The notes under the pieces were generated by a model. The model had not been told where the DNA came from, did not search any database, and saw nothing but the letters and a program-made list of their open reading frames with translations. Shown here one piece after another: positions 61,073-64,000 of a DNA stretch of 64,000 nucleotides. The stretch is from Paraeggerthella hominis (lineage in GTDB: Bacteria; Actinomycetota; Coriobacteriia; Coriobacteriales; Eggerthellaceae), in assembly GCF_021044775.1 (NCBI RefSeq), contig NZ_JAJNOQ010000006.1, forward strand, positions 62,001 to 126,000, given 5' to 3'. Numbering within the stretch: position 1 is the stretch's first letter; the number at the start of each line of letters is the position of its first letter. The translations under genes and the position numbers were made by a program.

Positions 61073-61957
61073 GTGTATCCCATCGAACGAGTTGAGGCGT
61101 TGAACCCCGAAGTCACCCGCATGGTTGTGCGGGCTCCCGAGATTGCGAAGAAAATCAAGCCGGGTCAGTTCATTATGCTGCGCATTGACGAGCGCGGCGA
61201 GCGCATCCCCTTGACCATGAACGATTGCGATGCGCAGGCGGGCACCGTCACGATCGTGTTTCAGGCGGTTGGGGCAACGACGATGCGCCTAGCGAACATG
61301 AAGGCGGGCGATTCCCTGCTGGACTTCGTGGGCCCGCTGGGGAACCCGACCGAGCTTGCCGGTGCGCGCCGCGCGTGCGTGATCGGTGGCGGTTTGGGAA
61401 CCGCTATTGCGTATCCCCAGGCCAAGTGGCTGTATGAGCAAGGTTGCGAAGTGGATGTGATCACGGGATTCCGTAACGCCGACCTCGTTTTGTTCGAAGA
61501 CGAGATCAACGCCAGCTCCACGCGTCAGATCATCATGACCGACGACGGATCGAACGGCAACAAGGGCTTGGTCACGCAGGCGCTTCAGCAGCGCATCGAC
61601 GAGGGCGCGAACTACGACCTGGTGCTTGCCGTGGGCCCGGTCATCATGATGAAGTTCGTGGCGGCCACCACGAAGCCTTACGGCATCAAAACCCTGGTTT
61701 CCATGAACCCCCTGATGATCGACGGTACGGGCATGTGCGGAGGCTGTCGCGTGAAGGTGGGCGACGAATATCTGCATGCGTGCGTGGACGGTCCCGATTT
61801 CGATGGGCATCTGGTCGACTTCGACGACGCGATGCGTCGCGGGGTGATGTACCGCTCGTTCGAATCGGCGGCGCGGGATGCGGCGGCGGGTCGAATAGCC
61901 TCCGAAGGCCGCAATTGCGGGTGCGCGTCTGCGCATGGCGACCGGAAGGGGGCCTAA
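61073..61957 (+). CDS. nfnA: NADH-dependent ferredoxin:NADP+ reductase-like subunit NfnA
   Basis: 294 residues. An FAD/NAD-binding ferredoxin-reductase fold (GQFIMLRIDERGERIPLTM; GGGLGTAIAYPQAKWL; NPLMIDGTGMCGGCRV) ends in a [2Fe-2S] site (MCGGCRVKVGDEYLHACVDGP). With NfnB it forms the enzyme that couples NADH and ferredoxin to NADP+ reduction by electron bifurcation; the family is also called sulfide dehydrogenase (SudB) or GltB-like. It starts at GTG 61073; nfnB begins one base after its stop. Confidence 0.85.
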   Translation: MYPIERVEALNPEVTRMVVRAPEIAKKIKPGQFIMLRIDERGERIPLTMNDCDAQAGTVTIVFQAVGATTMRLANMKAGDSLLDFVGPLGNPTELAGARRACVIGGGLGTAIAYPQAKWLYEQGCEVDVITGFRNADLVLFEDEINASSTRQIIMTDDGSNGNKGLVTQALQQRIDEGANYDLVLAVGPVIMMKFVAATTKPYGIKTLVSMNPLMIDGTGMCGGCRVKVGDEYLHACVDGPDFDGHLVDFDDAMRRGVMYRSFESAARDAAAGRIASEGRNCGCASAHGDRKGA

Positions 61958-61958
61958 C

Positions 61959-63443
61959 ATGGCGCGGACCAGCTACGAAGTGAACAGGCAGAAGACGATG
62001 GTTCCCATGCCCGAGCTGGATCCCGTCGAGCGTGCCAAAACGTTTGACGAGGTCGCGCGCGGGTATTCCGCCGAAGAGGCCATGCTAGAAGCGCGTCGCT
62101 GCATTCAGTGCCCGACGCGTCCCTGCGTGCACGGTTGCCCGGTGGGCGTCCCTATCCCCGATTTCATCGAGCAGGTTGCCTTGGGGAATTTCGCTCGGGC
62201 GTACGTCATCGTGAAGAGCGCGAGCGCTCTGCCGGCGGTGTGCGGGCGCGTGTGCCCGCAGGAAACGCAGTGCGAGGGCGTGTGCACGCGCGGCAAGAAC
62301 GGCGAGCCGGTCGGCATCGGTCGCTTGGAGCGCTTCACGTCCGACTGGGCGTTCGAGCATCCGCAGGAGGCCGCCGCCGCGATTGCCCAGCAGCGCGCCG
62401 AGGAAGCCGCCGCTCCCGTTGTGGATGCGGATGGCGAAACCGCCGTTGTGCCCCATGTTGACCTTTCGGGCAAGCGCGTGGCCGTGGTGGGGTCCGGCCC
62501 GGCGTCGCTCACGTGCGCTGGCGAGCTGGCTAAGCTCGGCTGCGACGTGACGGTGCTTGAGGCGCTGCACAAGCTGGGCGGCGTGCTGACGTACGGCATC
62601 CCCGAGTTTCGCTTGCCGAAAGACCTGGTTGAGCGCGAGGTTTCCAAGCTGGGAGACAGCGGCGTCTCGTTCGAGCTGAACACGTTGGTGGGCAAGCTCT
62701 ACGACATCGACGAGCTTTTGAACGAACGCGGATTCGACGCCGTGTTCGTGGGAACGGGCGCTGGCCTGCCTGCTTACTTGGGAATCGAGGGCGAAGGGCT
62801 CAACGGCGTCATGGTGGCAAGCGAGCTGCTGACGCGCGTGAACCTCATGAAGGCGTACCAGTTCCCTGCGTACGATACGCCGGTGTATGCGGGAAAGCGC
62901 TGCGTCGTGGTGGGCGGCGGCAACGTTGCCATGGATGCGGCGCGCACGGCGAAGCGCTTGGGCGCGGACGTCACCGTGGTGTATCGGCGCAGCCGCGACG
63001 AGATGCCCGCGCGTGCGGAGGAAGTGCACCATGCCGAGCAGGAGGGCATCCGCTTCCAAATGCTGACGAACCCGAAGCGGGCGATCGGGAGCGAGGACGG
63101 CTGGGTGACCGGCTTGGAGTGCGTGCGCATGCAGTTGGGCGAGCCCGATGCAAGCGGGCGCCGTCGTCCCGAGGAGGTTGCGGGCAGCGAGTTCGTGATC
63201 GACATCGACATGCTGGTCATGGCCGTGGGATCCAAGACGAACCCGCTTATCGCCAAGACGACGCCCGGCTTGGAGGTTACGCCTCGCAGCCTTATCGTTG
63301 CCGACAAGCGCACGTGCGCAACGTCGCGCCGCGGCGTGTTCGCGGGCGGCGATGCGGTGATCGGCGCGGCTACGGTGATCTTGGCCATGGGCGCCGGGAA
63401 GCGCGCAGCTGCGGGTATCGCGGAGTATTTGTCGCAGCAGTAG
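61959..63443 (+). CDS. nfnB: NfnB-like FAD/[4Fe-4S] subunit (glutamate synthase small-subunit family)
   Basis: 494 residues. The N-terminal ferredoxin-like part has ARRCIQCPTRPCVHGCPVGVP and VCGRVCPQETQCEGVC (two [4Fe-4S] sites). FAD and NADPH folds follow (VAVVGSGPASLTCAGELAKLG; VVVGGGNVAMDAARTAKRLG), with VFAGGDAV near the end. NfnB carries the bifurcating FAD. Between the cluster and flavin domains is an Ala/Glu-rich insert (about 135-165). The ATG at 61959 follows GGAAGGGG. Confidence 0.87.
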   Translation: MARTSYEVNRQKTMVPMPELDPVERAKTFDEVARGYSAEEAMLEARRCIQCPTRPCVHGCPVGVPIPDFIEQVALGNFARAYVIVKSASALPAVCGRVCPQETQCEGVCTRGKNGEPVGIGRLERFTSDWAFEHPQEAAAAIAQQRAEEAAAPVVDADGETAVVPHVDLSGKRVAVVGSGPASLTCAGELAKLGCDVTVLEALHKLGGVLTYGIPEFRLPKDLVEREVSKLGDSGVSFELNTLVGKLYDIDELLNERGFDAVFVGTGAGLPAYLGIEGEGLNGVMVASELLTRVNLMKAYQFPAYDTPVYAGKRCVVVGGGNVAMDAARTAKRLGADVTVVYRRSRDEMPARAEEVHHAEQEGIRFQMLTNPKRAIGSEDGWVTGLECVRMQLGEPDASGRRRPEEVAGSEFVIDIDMLVMAVGSKTNPLIAKTTPGLEVTPRSLIVADKRTCATSRRGVFAGGDAVIGAATVILAMGAGKRAAAGIAEYLSQQ

Positions 63444-63542
63444 CGGCTGTCCGGCCGTCGTGCTGCTTGCGGGGTGTTGTGCTATCTTGGGGGCGAGCGT
63501 TTCGTGCGAAGCGCTCGCTTTCGTTTTGCAGAGGAGCTGATC

Positions 63543-64000
63543 ATGGAATTCGACCCTATCGCCTACATCAACGAGCCGCACTGGCAAGCGTCCCGCCTGG
63601 GGCTCGACCGCATTCGCGAGTTGCTGGACCGTTTGGGCCGCCCGCAGGATCGCATGCGGTTCGTTCACGTGGCGGGCACGAACGGGAAGGGGTCGACAAG
63701 CGCGTTCCTGTCTTCCATACTGCGCGCCGCCGGATTGCGCACGGGGCTGTTCACCAGCCCGTTTATCGAGACGTTCGAGGAGCGGATTCGCGTGGACGGA
63801 CGTTCCATTTCCTTGGAAGACCTTGCGGCGGTAACGCTGGAGGTCAAAGACCACGCCGAAGCGATGGCCGCCGATACGGGCGATCATCCCACCGAGTTCG
63901 AACTGATGACCGCTGTTGCCATCGAGCATTTCGCGCGCAGCGGATGCCAGATCGCCGTGCTTGAAGTGGGGTTGGGGGGTCGCCTTGATTCCACGAACGT
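63543..64000 (+). CDS. folC: Folylpolyglutamate synthase, N-terminal part
   Basis: The frame is open at the right window edge; 152 residues are visible. They show the Mur-ligase-type P-loop HVAGTNGKGSTSAF, TGLFTSPFIETFEERIRV and VLEVGLGGRLDSTN, all typical of FolC, which adds glutamates to folates. GAGGAGC precedes ATG 63543. Bifunctional dihydrofolate synthase activity cannot be judged from this part. Confidence 0.9.
   Translation, partial: MEFDPIAYINEPHWQASRLGLDRIRELLDRLGRPQDRMRFVHVAGTNGKGSTSAFLSSILRAAGLRTGLFTSPFIETFEERIRVDGRSISLEDLAAVTLEVKDHAEAMAADTGDHPTEFELMTAVAIEHFARSGCQIAVLEVGLGGRLDSTN

Overview
This window is a high-GC bacterial chromosome segment that most resembles the Eggerthellaceae (Coriobacteriia; Eggerthella, Gordonibacter, Paraeggerthella or a close relative). 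The grounds are the gene style, not a database search: many Tat-exported flavoproteins and molybdenum oxidoreductases with anaerobic-respiration signatures; several LuxR-type regulators with a long multi-spanning membrane half beside those enzymes; a demethylmenaquinone methyltransferase; NfnAB-like electron bifurcation genes; and frequent GTG/TTG starts. No rRNA, CRISPR array, prophage or transposase gene was seen.

Layout. 1-9.5 kb: the end of kdpD, kdpE, menG, a HelD-type RNA polymerase-recycling helicase, an orphan cobalamin/radical-SAM protein and an ATZ/TRZ-type amidohydrolase. 9.7-13.6 kb: the tatB-tatC export operon, hypAB nickel insertion genes and nadE. 13.7-20.8 kb: two paralogous Tat-lipoprotein FAD reductases, a membrane LuxR regulator and a NarL-type two-component pair. 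21-26.4 kb: CIRCE-controlled groESL, a DUF2510 membrane protein, a heavy-metal exporter-like permease, an HD hydrolase and tRNA-Lys and tRNA-Gln. 26.4-30.9 kb: a flavin module with apbE, a membrane LuxR regulator, a Tat-exported protein carrying two FMN-attachment motifs and a RibU-like riboflavin transporter. 31.1-37.2 kb: infA-rpmJ-rpsM-rpsK-rpsD-rpoA-rplQ, a lone ecfT and eno.

37.2-48.5 kb is the most interesting part. It holds an NCS2 nucleobase permease, an isochorismatase-like cysteine hydrolase, a PucR regulator, a cyanurate/barbiturate-type ring-opening amidohydrolase, a carboxylate-type transporter and the three subunits of an oxamate carbamoyltransferase-like complex (AllH, AllF, AllG). 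Together they suggest an anaerobic route that takes up a cyclic ureide or imide, opens the ring, and splits the ureido product by phosphorolysis to give carbamoyl phosphate and hence ATP. None of the usual allantoin-pathway genes is here. A broken YczE-like membrane gene follows.

48.6-57.2 kb: moeA and mogA for molybdenum cofactor, then a DMSO-reductase-family cluster (dmsA, dmsB, a second dmsB, dmsC) with a third membrane LuxR regulator diverging from dmsA. The dmsB next to dmsA has Val where a cluster-ligand Cys is expected, which predicts a [3Fe-4S] cluster. 57.7-64 kb: alr with a long N-terminal extension, a family-4 uracil-DNA glycosylase, corA, nfnA-nfnB and the start of folC, which runs off the window.

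Between genes lie several hairpin-rich non-coding elements: two copies of a 144-bp element with inverted ends (7.3 and 23.3 kb, in opposite orientation), a 31-bp perfect inverted repeat around a 90-bp spacer (1.36 kb), a 206-bp nested inverted repeat (57.3 kb) and a folded element between moeA and mogA.
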